DNA of 10,937 nt from Ignavibacteriota bacterium (GCA_016209805.1 JACQVJ010000116.1:1-10937), one strand, 5' to 3'; shown: positions 1 to 7,332, counted from the stretch's first letter. A program made the numbers and translations. Notes: a model not told the origin generated them from the letters alone.

Positions 1-648
1 GAGCAAGTGGGAGCGGACATCGATCTTGTGAGAAAAGGGATGGGAACTGATCCGAGAGTCGGGCCGCAGTTTCTGTTTGCAGGTATCGGTTACGGGGGAT
101 CATGTTTCCCCAAAGATGTCTCCGCATTGCTCAGGAGCGCCACCGATCATGGGTATGATTTCCAGATCCTTAAGTCTGTTGAGAGCGTTAACAAAGCGCA
201 GAAGGTGCTCATTGCCGATAAGATTAGAAAACACTTCGGTACAAGGCTCAGAGGACGAACTATTACTCTCTGGGGTTTGGCCTTCAAGCCGAACACTGAT
301 GACATCAGGGAAGCACCGGCGCTCACAATCATTCAAGAGCTCTTGAACGAGGGAGTGACTCTACAGCTGCATGATCCCGTTGCTATGCCCGAAATGAGGA
401 AGCTGTTCCCAAGTGGCAAAACCGTCAAGTACTTCGAGGGTAATTACGATGCACTCAAAGGATCGGACGCGTTGGTCATTGTTACTGAGTGGAACGAGTT
501 CCGCAGGCCCGACTTCGACAGAATGAAATCTCTTATGGCTCAGCCTGTCATATTCGACGGAAGGAACATCTACGATCCGGTCAAGTTGACTGAGCGTGGG
601 TTCGTTTATTACGGCATCGGCCGAAACGGACAATCCACGCTGGGCTAA
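1..648 (+). CDS. ugd: UDP-glucose 6-dehydrogenase, C-terminal part (5' end outside window)
   Basis: Oxidises UDP-glucose to UDP-glucuronate with two NAD+ in the cytoplasm, supplying acidic and pentose sugars for surface polysaccharides. The reading frame is open from base 1, so the gene is cut by the window edge and the N-terminal NAD-binding Rossmann domain is missing. What remains starts in the central helical domain. The family's catalytic-cysteine motif GYGGSCFPKD is present, with the Cys codon at 103-105, followed by the C-terminal UDP-binding domain with the conserved segment GLAFKPNTDDIREAP (about 274-318). The C-terminus (VIFDGRNIYDP) is typical of the family. GDP-mannose and UDP-ManNAc dehydrogenases share this fold, but the next gene is UDP-glucuronate decarboxylase, which consumes the Ugd product, so Ugd is by far the best reading. 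There is a 107-base spacer before that gene. Confidence 0.95.
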   Translation, partial: EQVGADIDLVRKGMGTDPRVGPQFLFAGIGYGGSCFPKDVSALLRSATDHGYDFQILKSVESVNKAQKVLIADKIRKHFGTRLRGRTITLWGLAFKPNTDDIREAPALTIIQELLNEGVTLQLHDPVAMPEMRKLFPSGKTVKYFEGNYDALKGSDALVIVTEWNEFRRPDFDRMKSLMAQPVIFDGRNIYDPVKLTERGFVYYGIGRNGQSTLG

Positions 649-755
649 GCGTGCGCTATAAAGAAGTGTTAGAGTGAAGGTGGAGCCGGGAAGAAGGCTT
701 GACAGCGCTAAGGATTCGGAAACAAAACCGCAGATACCACTAACCAGGACTGAAC

Positions 756-1706
756 TTGTCGAACAAAAACCAGCCGCACGCCGTGGTCACCGGCGGTGCA
801 GGCTTTCTTGGGTCTCATCTATGCGACAAACTGATTGCAGAAGGATGCTTCGTTACGGCAATAGATAATCTCATAACCGGAGATATCAAGAACATTGCTC
901 ATCTGTTCGGTAACCAGAGCTTTCGCTTCGTCCATCACGACATTACTGAATACATCTTTATCGACGGCCGTGTCGATTACATTCTCCATTTTGCATCCCC
1001 TGCCAGCCCGATCGATTACTTGAGACTTCCGATTCAAACTCTAAAAGTGGGCTCCCTCGGAACGCACAAAGCACTGGGGCTCGCAAAGAACAAAGGGGCG
1101 CGGTTTCTTCTCGCATCAACATCGGAAGTGTATGGCGATCCTCTCGTCCACCCACAACCGGAGTCGTACTGGGGGAATGTCAATCCCGTCGGACTGCGGG
1201 GTGTGTATGACGAAGCGAAGAGGTTTGCCGAGGCAATGACAATGGCGTACCATCGATACCACGGAGTTGACACACGCGTCGTTCGTATCTTCAATACGTA
1301 TGGTCCCCGGATGCGGATGGAAGACGGTAGGGCGATTCCTGCGTTTGTCTCGCAAGCGCTACGCGGGGAGGATGTTACTGTGTTTGGAGACGGCAGCCAG
1401 ACACGCAGCGTGTGTTACGTTGACGATCTGATCGATGGTATTTATAGACTTCTTGTTTCCAACGAAACGGATCCGGTGAACATCGGCAATCAGGACGAGA
1501 TCTCGATGCTGGACCTCGCAAAGGAAATAATCCGACTCACCAAAAGCAAAAGTAAGATCGTGTTCAAGGAACTCCCGAAGGACGATCCGAAGATCCGGCA
1601 ACCTGATACTACAAGAGCAAAGACGATTCTCAAGTGGGAAGCAAGCATGCAGCGGGAACCAGGTCTATTGAAGACAATCGAGTATTTCCGCTCGCAAATG
1701 ACTTGA
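756..1706 (+). CDS. uxs: UDP-glucuronate decarboxylase (UDP-xylose synthase), NAD-dependent epimerase/dehydratase family
   Basis: Converts UDP-glucuronate to UDP-xylose and CO2, using bound NAD+ for oxidation at C4, decarboxylation and re-reduction. The 316-residue length is typical of bacterial UXS. Visible motifs are the Rossmann glycine motif GGAGFLG at residues 13-19, the UXS-typical HFASPASP at 78-85, STSEVYGDP at 121-129, and the catalytic Y151xxxK155 in [17 protein letters not shown] (177-186) and the substrate-binding [10 protein letters not shown] segment (209-218) follow. The start is TTG at 756. The frame is closed by a TAA at 741-743, so no longer ATG/GTG start exists, and AGGAC at 746-750 gives a modest ribosome binding site. 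It follows the Ugd fragment and uses its product. The family also contains UDP-glucose epimerases and dTDP-glucose dehydratases, but the ASPASP and YDEAKR segments favour UXS. Confidence 0.92.
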   Translation: MSNKNQPHAVVTGGAGFLGSHLCDKLIAEGCFVTAIDNLITGDIKNIAHLFGNQSFRFVHHDITEYIFIDGRVDYILHFASPASPIDYLRLPIQTLKVGSLGTHKALGLAKNKGARFLLASTSEVYGDPLVHPQPESYWGNVNPVGLRGVYDEAKRFAEAMTMAYHRYHGVDTRVVRIFNTYGPRMRMEDGRAIPAFVSQALRGEDVTVFGDGSQTRSVCYVDDLIDGIYRLLVSNETDPVNIGNQDEISMLDLAKEIIRLTKSKSKIVFKELPKDDPKIRQPDTTRAKTILKWEASMQREPGLLKTIEYFRSQMT

Positions 1707-1707
1707 G

Positions 1708-1714
1708 AAGGAGG
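1708..1714 (+). promoter_or_regulatory. Ribosome binding site that decides the start of the DUF2279 gene
   Basis: AAGGAGG lies just after the uxs stop codon. It is 9 bases before an in-frame GTG (1724) and 18 before the next ATG (1733). The spacing favours GTG 1724 and excludes the far-upstream in-frame ATG at 1634, which lies inside uxs. Confidence 0.75.
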
Positions 1715-1723
1715 GAAGGGCAC

Positions 1724-2662
1724 GTGGTTCGCATGATCTCACTGCTGATATGCTGTTCGTGTCTATTCCCGTTACGGACCAATGCACAGCTTGACTCAGC
1801 TGACTATTCGAAGGGGAGTCTTACTCTTGGGGGAGGTGGTAACGAGCGTCCAGCACAAGAATGGCACACCACTGATACAGGGGGCGTCAGCACTTCCCGG
1901 CTTCTGGTCGTCAGCGGCGGTATTCTAGCGGGAATGACAACTGTGCATATCTACCAGACGAACGGTTGGTGGAAGGACAATCGGCGCTCATTTCACTTTC
2001 AGGAAGATCTGGAGTATGGTCTCAGTGTCGACAAGCTTGGCCATTTTTACGGGGCGTCGGTCTTGACCTTCTTGATGGGGAAGGCATTCAGGTGGGCGAA
2101 CTTTTCGGAACCGGACGCCTTACTCATGGGTGCGAGTGCCTCTGTGCTGTTTCAGACGTTTCTCGAAGTAGAGGATGGATTCTCAACGTGGGGATTCGAT
2201 CGACTCGACTTCGCGGCCAACATTGCCGGTGCGGCATGGCCAGTAGCACGCCATCATGTTCCTGTACTGAAGAATTTTGATTTCAAGTTCAGCTATCGCC
2301 CCTCCACACTTCTGAACTCTTCAGGAGGGAGTGGATTCAGAGGACAGAAGCATATTATCTTTGATGATTATGAAGGGCAGACGATCTGGTTGGGCCTTAA
2401 GGTCAAGAATCTCCTACCGGATCCACTCGATGGATACTGGCCGGGTTTTCTCGGCATCGCCGTTGGCTATGGCGTGCGAAACGTCCTCGGAGCCAATCCA
2501 CACAGTGTGATATTTCTCGGTCTCGATCTCGACATGACGCGCGTGATTCCTGATTCCACACCATTCCTGCAATTTTTGGGTGAAGCACTCAACTACGTTC
2601 GCTTTCCGATGCCTGCCGTGAGAATCTCTCCCGGCACCGTTTGGTACGGCATCTATTTCTAA
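1724..2662 (+). CDS. Exported DUF2279-family protein next to polysaccharide genes
   Basis: Function is not established. With the GTG start at 1724 the product has 312 residues and opens with a short signal peptide (a basic residue, a hydrophobic run, then TNA|Q, cut after about residue 21). There is no convincing lipobox, although many members of the family are described as periplasmic lipoproteins. The DUF2279 hallmarks are DKLGHFYG at 103-110 and DGFSTWGFDRLDFAAN at 151-166, separated by hydrophobic stretches (about 109-121 and 132-146) that could be membrane-associated. The rest is rich in alternating aromatic/Gly segments and ends in WYGIYF, which suggests beta structure in the C-terminal half. 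It starts 17 bases after uxs and sits 27 bases before the Wzi-like gene, so co-transcription is likely. By context I infer a role in the envelope, possibly linked to surface polysaccharide. The family call rests on recognised motifs, not a search. Confidence 0.72.
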   Translation: MVRMISLLICCSCLFPLRTNAQLDSADYSKGSLTLGGGGNERPAQEWHTTDTGGVSTSRLLVVSGGILAGMTTVHIYQTNGWWKDNRRSFHFQEDLEYGLSVDKLGHFYGASVLTFLMGKAFRWANFSEPDALLMGASASVLFQTFLEVEDGFSTWGFDRLDFAANIAGAAWPVARHHVPVLKNFDFKFSYRPSTLLNSSGGSGFRGQKHIIFDDYEGQTIWLGLKVKNLLPDPLDGYWPGFLGIAVGYGVRNVLGANPHSVIFLGLDLDMTRVIPDSTPFLQFLGEALNYVRFPMPAVRISPGTVWYGIYF

Positions 2663-2689
2663 TGTTGACCTGGCAAACCGGACTACGCT

Positions 2690-4402
2690 GTGAACAATCG
2701 AATACACTTTTATGCAGCGGTGGTCTTGAGCATTCTGTGGACACCCCTTCTGTGGGCCCAAGTTGAGAATGTCCGAATAGATCACCCCGTGTATGTCTTC
2801 CTGAAGAGAATGGAGGTAAGGGGGATCATTGAACAGTACAACGATGCAGTTCTTCCCCTTTCAAGAAAGGAAATTGCCGGATTCCTTCAAACCGTGCAGC
2901 GGAAAACGGACCGTCTGACAGGCGCAGAACGCGGATGGCTCGACGATTTCCTCTCAGAGTTTCAGTTTGACATCTCGGGCTCCTTGCAAGGTTTTAACTC
3001 GGTCATCAATCAAGATCAGTCAGGTGTTACGTCAGGCTTCCGGGAGTTTTTTGCGGAGCGGGAGAAATTCCTCTACGCCTACTCCGACTCAAACCTCTCT
3101 TTCTTTGCGAACGGACTGCTGAACTTTGATATTCGCAGGATCACCGGTGATGCGTTGGGAAACAAGCACTCCGAGTACATCCAGTTTGGAGGGAAATTCA
3201 GAGGGACGATCTATGGAAAGCTCGGTTACTATTTTGAAGGCACCAACGCACAATTCTGGGGAAGTAGAGAGCTTCTTCTCCGCGATCCCATTATTGAACA
3301 GACGCATACCGTACGCGTTCAAGATGCACAAAACTTTGATATGTCGGAAGGATATGTTCGCTACGATGGTGAGGTCGTTTCAGCGCAGGTCGGCATCGAA
3401 CGATTGCTGTGGGGGAATTCATACCACGAGCAACTGGTATTGTCGCAGAATCCAAGGCCGTTTCCATTTATTCGGGGAGATCTGAAGTACAAGGCGCTGA
3501 AGTATACGTTCATGCATGGATGGCTTATCGGCACGCAGGGGTCAATTCAGTTCAGTCTGCCGGCAGACACATCGACAAAAGTATATGAACCCGTTGCGGC
3601 CGATAAATACATCGCCGCACACAGGCTTGAATTCTCATTTCCGGGACTCTTCGATATAGGGATTCAGGAGATGATGATCTATAGTAACAGATCCGTCGAT
3701 CTCGCGTATCTTACCCCAATTATCGTTCTTGAGTCGGCACAACGCGCCCGTGGAGAACGCGATAATGGTCTGTGGGCTTTTGACATCCAGACTCACTTTA
3801 CGGCGGGGCTGGAAATCCACGGCACAATCCTGTTCGACGATCTTCATTTGTCTGATTTCTTCAAGCCGCGATTCTACAACAAGAATGCGTATCAAGCTGG
3901 GATTTTTCTCGCCGATCCTCTGTTCGTCCCGAACATGAGCTTCATGGTTGAGTGGACGCGCATCGAACCTTTTGTGTTCGCACATGACAGGTCTCGTGAT
4001 AATAACTTTGCAACCCTCGGCAAAATCCTTGGCGCGTCCATCGGTCCCAACTCGGAGTTGTGGTTCTTCAGACTCGATTATCTGCCATTACGGAACCTGA
4101 GCGTATCAGTACGTGTTACACTTGTGCGTCACGGTGACAACGTCTTCGACAGCCAGGGTAATCTGGTGAAGAACGTCGGAGGAAGTATCGACATCGGCCA
4201 TCGCGACATTGACCCGATTGACAGGGTGTTCCTCGACGGAATACTGATCAAAACAAAACGAGCACAACTCTTTGCTACATACGAAGTTGTGAATCAGATA
4301 TGGCTTGATGGTTGGTATCAGTACGAGTCGGCGCAGAACGTAGCATTAGCCACGTCGGAAAAGAATCATACGTACGGAACGAGGCTTCGATTAGTGCTGT
4401 AA
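2690..4402 (+). CDS. Wzi-like outer-membrane beta-barrel protein (capsule assembly family)
   Basis: The 570-residue product begins with a clear signal peptide (basic N-terminus, long hydrophobic core, cut near LWA|Q, residue 23). The mature N-terminus (HPVYVFLKRMEVRGIIEQY, about 30-48) followed by a short helical region resembles the N-terminus of Wzi-type and related barrels in Bacteroidota/Ignavibacteria. From about residue 95 onward the chain is a series of alternating polar/aromatic strands with Tyr, Phe and Trp, as expected for an outer-membrane barrel of about 18 strands. E. coli Wzi is a lectin-like barrel that anchors group 1 capsule at the cell surface. The location downstream of UDP-glucuronate and UDP-xylose synthesis fits a surface-glycan role. 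The start is GTG at 2690; its ribosome binding site is weak, so translation may depend on the preceding gene. The barrel call is more secure than the Wzi assignment, which is by resemblance. Confidence 0.7.
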   Translation: MNNRIHFYAAVVLSILWTPLLWAQVENVRIDHPVYVFLKRMEVRGIIEQYNDAVLPLSRKEIAGFLQTVQRKTDRLTGAERGWLDDFLSEFQFDISGSLQGFNSVINQDQSGVTSGFREFFAEREKFLYAYSDSNLSFFANGLLNFDIRRITGDALGNKHSEYIQFGGKFRGTIYGKLGYYFEGTNAQFWGSRELLLRDPIIEQTHTVRVQDAQNFDMSEGYVRYDGEVVSAQVGIERLLWGNSYHEQLVLSQNPRPFPFIRGDLKYKALKYTFMHGWLIGTQGSIQFSLPADTSTKVYEPVAADKYIAAHRLEFSFPGLFDIGIQEMMIYSNRSVDLAYLTPIIVLESAQRARGERDNGLWAFDIQTHFTAGLEIHGTILFDDLHLSDFFKPRFYNKNAYQAGIFLADPLFVPNMSFMVEWTRIEPFVFAHDRSRDNNFATLGKILGASIGPNSELWFFRLDYLPLRNLSVSVRVTLVRHGDNVFDSQGNLVKNVGGSIDIGHRDIDPIDRVFLDGILIKTKRAQLFATYEVVNQIWLDGWYQYESAQNVALATSEKNHTYGTRLRLVL

Positions 4403-4451
4403 CGTTTCAGTTTCCGTTGATCTCAATACACCATAAGAAAAGGAGGACAAT

Positions 4452-4922
4452 ATGCCGCTCAAGGTAGGTGACAAGGCACCGGACTTCACTCTGCACGATA
4501 CGGAAAAAAAACAACGCAAGCTGAGTGAGTTTCTTGGGAAGAAGGTTGTTGTGGCTTTTTTCCCCGGTGCATTCACAGGCGTGTGTACCAACGAAATGTG
4601 CGCACTTCGCGATTCTTTTGGCGAGCTTGGCGGCATAAACACGAACGTTGTTGCCATCAGCGTCGACGCTCCTGCTGCTAACAAGGCGTTTGCGGAAACC
4701 CACAGGCTTGGGTTTCCTCTTCTCAGCGATTACACGCGAGAAGTCAGCAAACAGTACTGTGGCATCTACCCGGATTTCGGAGGGCTGCCGGGATTGACTG
4801 CTGCAAAGAGGTCGGTCTTCGTGCTGGACCCAAGCGGCACAGTGAGGTACGCATGGATCACAGAAAACCCCGGCACAGAACCGAACTATGACGAAGTGAA
4901 GAAAGCCGTTGCATCGATCTAA
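4452..4922 (+). CDS. Peroxiredoxin, AhpE/BCP-like, with a Cys pair five residues apart
   Basis: A thiol peroxidase of 156 residues that reduces hydrogen peroxide or organic hydroperoxides in the cytoplasm, normally recycled by thioredoxin or a similar thiol donor. The active-site motif P38-x3-T42-x2-C45 is present (PGAFTGVC), with the peroxidatic Cys45 and a second cysteine, Cys50, in the position of the resolving cysteine of BCP-type enzymes. Arg120, in KRSVFVLD, matches the conserved active-site arginine. A third cysteine, Cys103, is not a usual family position. The [11 protein letters not shown] segment resembles the AhpE-like or 'redoxin' branch more than classical BCP. The start ATG has an excellent AGGAGG at 4441-4446, 5 bases upstream. 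It is the first gene of a tight run that includes a second peroxiredoxin, PTPS and folE. Subfamily and reductant cannot be settled from sequence alone. Confidence 0.93.
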   Translation: MPLKVGDKAPDFTLHDTEKKQRKLSEFLGKKVVVAFFPGAFTGVCTNEMCALRDSFGELGGINTNVVAISVDAPAANKAFAETHRLGFPLLSDYTREVSKQYCGIYPDFGGLPGLTAAKRSVFVLDPSGTVRYAWITENPGTEPNYDEVKKAVASI

Positions 4923-4946
4923 TTCTATTCTCTAACAAGGTTCTCC

Positions 4947-5405
4947 ATGGCTGAAATCAAGGTTGGGACCAAGGCACCGCACTTTACTCTCCCCACAGGC
5001 GATGGGAAGGAACTCTCACTTGAGGATCTGAAGGGGAAAAAGGTAGTGTTATACTTTTACCCGAAAGACGATACATCCGGATGCACGAAGGAAGCCTGTT
5101 CATTCAGGGATAACCTCTCTGCAATAAAGAAAAAAGGTGCAGTTGTTATTGGGGTGAGCGCGGACAGTGCCGCGTCTCATCAGAAGTTTGCAGCAAAGTA
5201 CGACCTGACCTTTCCGTTGGTGAGCGACGAAGATAGGCAGTTGGTGAAAAAATATGGAGTCTGGAAGGAAAAGAGCATGTACGGGAAGAAATACATGGGT
5301 ATTGAAAGGACAACCTTCATTATCGACAGCAACGGTACGATCATTCATATTTTTCCCAAGGTGAAGGTCGAAGGACACACAGAAGAGATACTAAAACTTT
5401 TGTAG
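4947..5405 (+). CDS. bcp: Thioredoxin-dependent peroxiredoxin, BCP (PrxQ) type
   Basis: A peroxidase of 152 residues that removes hydrogen and alkyl hydroperoxides. The motif P39-KDD-T43-SG-C46-TKEA-C51 is the textbook BCP/PrxQ signature: Cys46 is peroxidatic and Cys51, five residues on, resolves it in an intramolecular disulfide that thioredoxin reduces. FYPKDDTSGCT and the conserved Arg121 in ERTTFIID are both present, and the length fits the family (about 150-160). The ATG start has AAGG at 4937-4940, 6 bases upstream. It follows the other peroxiredoxin by 24 bases and precedes the PTPS gene by 16, so all are probably on one transcript. The two peroxiredoxins are clearly divergent, so this is not a recent tandem duplication. 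Confidence 0.95.
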   Translation: MAEIKVGTKAPHFTLPTGDGKELSLEDLKGKKVVLYFYPKDDTSGCTKEACSFRDNLSAIKKKGAVVIGVSADSAASHQKFAAKYDLTFPLVSDEDRQLVKKYGVWKEKSMYGKKYMGIERTTFIIDSNGTIIHIFPKVKVEGHTEEILKLL

Positions 5406-5421
5406 AGGGGCGGAGAGAAAC

Positions 5422-5829
5422 ATGGTGCAAGTAACTCGCAAGGAACATTTCAGCGCTTCGCATCGACTGCACAATCCGGATTGGAGTTCGGAGAAAAATG
5501 CAGAAGTTTTCGGGAAGTGCAACAACCCCAATGGGCACGGCCATAACTATGAGATTGAAGTGACGGTGGCCGGAGAGGCGGGGTCAGACACGGGCATGGT
5601 GATTGACCTGACAAAACTCTCTGCCATCATCAATGAGAAGATCATTGATCGTGTGGATCACAAGCATATGAATCACGATGTTGATTTTCTGCGCGGCATC
5701 ATCCCCACAGCGGAAAACATGGCCATTGCCTTCTGGAAAATCCTGAAACCTGCAATCAGTGAGGGGAGACTCGTCTCGGTGAAGCTGTATGAGTCGGCGA
5801 ACAATTTTGTTGAATACAAAGGAGAGTAA
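5422..5829 (+). CDS. 6-pyruvoyl-tetrahydropterin synthase family protein (PTPS/QueD), C-x5-HGH type
   Basis: A T-fold enzyme of 135 residues acting on 7,8-dihydroneopterin triphosphate. Zinc ligands are His14 (FSASHRL), His39 and His41 (GHGHNY). The catalytic cysteine is Cys33 in GKCNNPNGHGHNY, the Asp79-His80 pair lies in VDHKHMNHD, and Glu124 (KLYES) anchors the pterin. The C-x5-HGH spacing and the KCNNPNGHGHNY wording match mammalian PTPS and the bacterial PTPS-II group. Queuosine-pathway QueD (6-carboxytetrahydropterin synthase) usually has C-x3-HGH. The Cys is intact, so this is not the PTPS-III (folate) variant that carries Glu at that place. Automated annotation may still call it QueD. 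It sits 6 bases upstream of folE, whose product is its substrate, which supports pterin synthesis. No queC, queE or queF is in the window. The start ATG has GGAGAG at 5412-5417. Confidence 0.93.
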   Translation: MVQVTRKEHFSASHRLHNPDWSSEKNAEVFGKCNNPNGHGHNYEIEVTVAGEAGSDTGMVIDLTKLSAIINEKIIDRVDHKHMNHDVDFLRGIIPTAENMAIAFWKILKPAISEGRLVSVKLYESANNFVEYKGE

Positions 5830-5835
5830 CGGTAT

Positions 5836-6417
5836 ATGGAAGAACAGCTTTTAAAGATATCCAGAATGGAAGAGCTTGTCCGCGGCATTCTTACTGAAGT
5901 GGGTGAAGATCCCGACCGCGAAGGACTTCGACGTACTCCACGACGTGTTGCAAGGGCATTTGAATTCATGACGAGTGGTTATCAGAAGGATATCAAGGAT
6001 GTGCTGAACGGAGCGATCTTCAGCGAGAAGTACAGTGAGATGGTAATCGTAAAGAACATCGACTTATTCAGCATGTGCGAACACCATTTACTTCCGTTCT
6101 TTGGGATGGCGCATGTCGCGTATATTCCGAACGGTAAGATCCTCGGTCTGAGCAAGGTGCCACGCATCGTTGAAGTGTTCAGCCGGAGACTTCAGGTGCA
6201 GGAGAGGCTTACCCAACAGATTGCGGACACGCTCTACGAGGCGTTGAATCCGGAAGGGGTTGGAGTTGTCATCGAAGCGCGGCATATGTGTATGATGATG
6301 AGAGGCGTGGAGAAACAGAATTCGGTCGCAACCACCAGCGCAATGTTGGGAGTGTTCAGAGACGATGTCAAGACCCGCCAGGAGTTCCTTGCGCTCACGG
6401 GAACAGACCGCGTATGA
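5836..6417 (+). CDS. folE: GTP cyclohydrolase I (FolE, type IA)
   Basis: Converts GTP to 7,8-dihydroneopterin triphosphate and formate, the first step of folate, biopterin and (in many bacteria) queuosine synthesis; the family works as a homodecamer. The 193-residue protein carries the zinc and catalytic set of E. coli FolE at the same spacing: Cys81, His83 and His84 in MCEHHLLPF, and Cys152 in RHMCMMMRG. The Cys81-Cys152 distance of 71 equals that of E. coli Cys110-Cys181. [23 protein letters not shown] (about 104-126) and the substrate-binding QNSVATTSA (161-169) are also present. ATG at 5836 follows the PTPS stop by 6 bases, with GGAGAG at 5821-5826 inside the end of the PTPS gene, so the two are probably translationally coupled. 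Confidence 0.97.
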   Translation: MEEQLLKISRMEELVRGILTEVGEDPDREGLRRTPRRVARAFEFMTSGYQKDIKDVLNGAIFSEKYSEMVIVKNIDLFSMCEHHLLPFFGMAHVAYIPNGKILGLSKVPRIVEVFSRRLQVQERLTQQIADTLYEALNPEGVGVVIEARHMCMMMRGVEKQNSVATTSAMLGVFRDDVKTRQEFLALTGTDRV

Positions 6418-6497
6418 AGCGTTAGCGAATTCTCATCGATGAACCGCTCGTCAATGGGATCGCCGCTTCTAACAGAGTGTTGAAATAAAGAGAAACC

Positions 6498-6574
6498 AAC
6501 CGCAGAGGCGCTCAGGGATTATTGCTGTCTCTGAAACATAATCAACTATTCCTTTTCTCTGCGCCTCCGCGGTG
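6498..6574. repeat. Imperfect inverted repeat in the folE-SDR spacer
   Basis: The left arm aaccgcagaggcgc (6498-6511) and the reverse complement of the right arm gcgcctccgcggtg (6561-6574) match at 12 of 14 positions. The 49-base spacer between them contains ctgtctctg. The CCGCAGAGGCGC wording resembles a family of dispersed intergenic palindromic repeats that I recall from many environmental bacterial genomes. Whether this genome has other copies cannot be seen here. I find no protein gene in the surrounding non-coding stretch 6418-6617. Confidence 0.6.
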
Positions 6575-6591
6575 AAAAGCTGTTTTTCACC
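6571..6591. repeat. Perfect 8-bp hairpin overlapping the right arm of the inverted repeat
   Basis: ggtgaaaa (6571-6578) and ttttcacc (6584-6591) are perfect complements around a 5-base loop (gctgt). It lies 26 bases before the SDR start codon. The stem is A/T-rich and has no following T-run on the + strand, so it is a poor intrinsic terminator. It could be part of the dispersed repeat or a leader structure. Confidence 0.5.
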
Positions 6592-6617
6592 AACCTGCTT
6601 GAGCTACAGGAAGAAGT

Positions 6618-7325
6618 ATGGCAAGGTTGACTGACCAGGTTGCAATCGTAACAGGAGGGGGCCGTGGGATTGGCATGGCGATAGCGCATGCTCTGGCACG
6701 CGAAGGGGCAACAGTTGTGCTTGCCGGGAGGACTGAAAGCGCTCTGCATCGTGTTGCCGAAGAGTTGAAGCAGTACGGCGCGTCAGCTTTGGCTGTTCCC
6801 ACCGATGTGACAAGGGATGATCAGATTCAGTCCCTTGTGTTAACCACGGTACACAAGTTTGGGCGTCTCGACATCCTTGTGAACAACGCGGGCGTAGGGT
6901 ACCTCAAGAGACTGACTGAATTGTCCGTGGAAGAGTTTGACACAATGTGGCGTGTCAACATGAGGGGAGCCTTCGTAATGACAAAAGCGGTCATTCCTTA
7001 CATGGTGGAGGCGAAGTCAGGGGCAATCGTTAACATCGCCTCACTCGCGGGGAAAAACAGTTTCATTGGGGGAACGGGATACGCAGCCACGAAATGGGGG
7101 CTGCGCGGTTTTGCGGGCTCGCTCATGCTTGAAGTGAGGGAGTCGAATATTCGCGTCATCACGATTTTTCCGGGTTCCGTTGACACGCACTTCTCATCGA
7201 GCAACTTGCGCGGGAACAAGATTACCCAAGCTGAGGACGTTGCAGAAGCCGTGGTCTTTGGCATTACAGCGCCTGCACGCACGATGATTAGCGAGATGGA
7301 TATCCGACCGACGAATCCCAAGTAA
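6618..7325 (+). CDS. SDR-family NAD(P)-dependent oxidoreductase (FabG-like; possible sepiapterin reductase)
   Basis: A classical short-chain dehydrogenase/reductase of 235 residues. Motifs in order are the cofactor loop TGGGRGIG (12-19), an Arg at 38 after the second strand (AGRT) that suggests NADPH preference, TDV at 62-64, NNAG at 89-92, then the catalytic tetrad Asn114, Ser142, Tyr155 and Lys159. PGSVDT (185-190) follows. The substrate is not readable from these motifs, and many databases would name it 3-oxoacyl-ACP reductase. It follows folE and PTPS on the same strand after a 200-base gap. Its C-terminal EMDIRPT resembles my recollection of the end of Chlorobium tepidum sepiapterin reductase, and VNNAGVG plus LSVEEFD look similar too. 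I therefore offer sepiapterin reductase as a hypothesis, not a call. The ATG start has AGGAAG at 6608-6613. It ends at a hairpin shared with the convergent gene. Confidence 0.92.
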   Translation: MARLTDQVAIVTGGGRGIGMAIAHALAREGATVVLAGRTESALHRVAEELKQYGASALAVPTDVTRDDQIQSLVLTTVHKFGRLDILVNNAGVGYLKRLTELSVEEFDTMWRVNMRGAFVMTKAVIPYMVEAKSGAIVNIASLAGKNSFIGGTGYAATKWGLRGFAGSLMLEVRESNIRVITIFPGSVDTHFSSSNLRGNKITQAEDVAEAVVFGITAPARTMISEMDIRPTNPK

Positions 7326-7332
7326 TAAAGAA

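Noticed and set aside
699..704. TTGACA upstream of uxs as a promoter -35
   Set aside because: No acceptable -10 element lies 16-18 bases downstream (sequence there is around aacaaaac).
674..868. Small + strand open frame (64 residues) spanning the ugd-uxs spacer
   Set aside because: It runs well into uxs in another frame, is Arg-rich with no domain look, and has no ribosome binding site; it is a shadow frame.
1634..1723. N-terminal extension of the DUF2279 frame back to ATG 1634
   Set aside because: It would overlap uxs by more than 70 bases and bury the signal peptide; AAGGAGG at 1708-1714 points to GTG 1724.
5422..5829. PTPS gene as the folate-shunt PTPS-III variant
   Set aside because: PTPS-III has Glu in place of the catalytic Cys; here Cys33 is retained with the Asp79-His80 pair.
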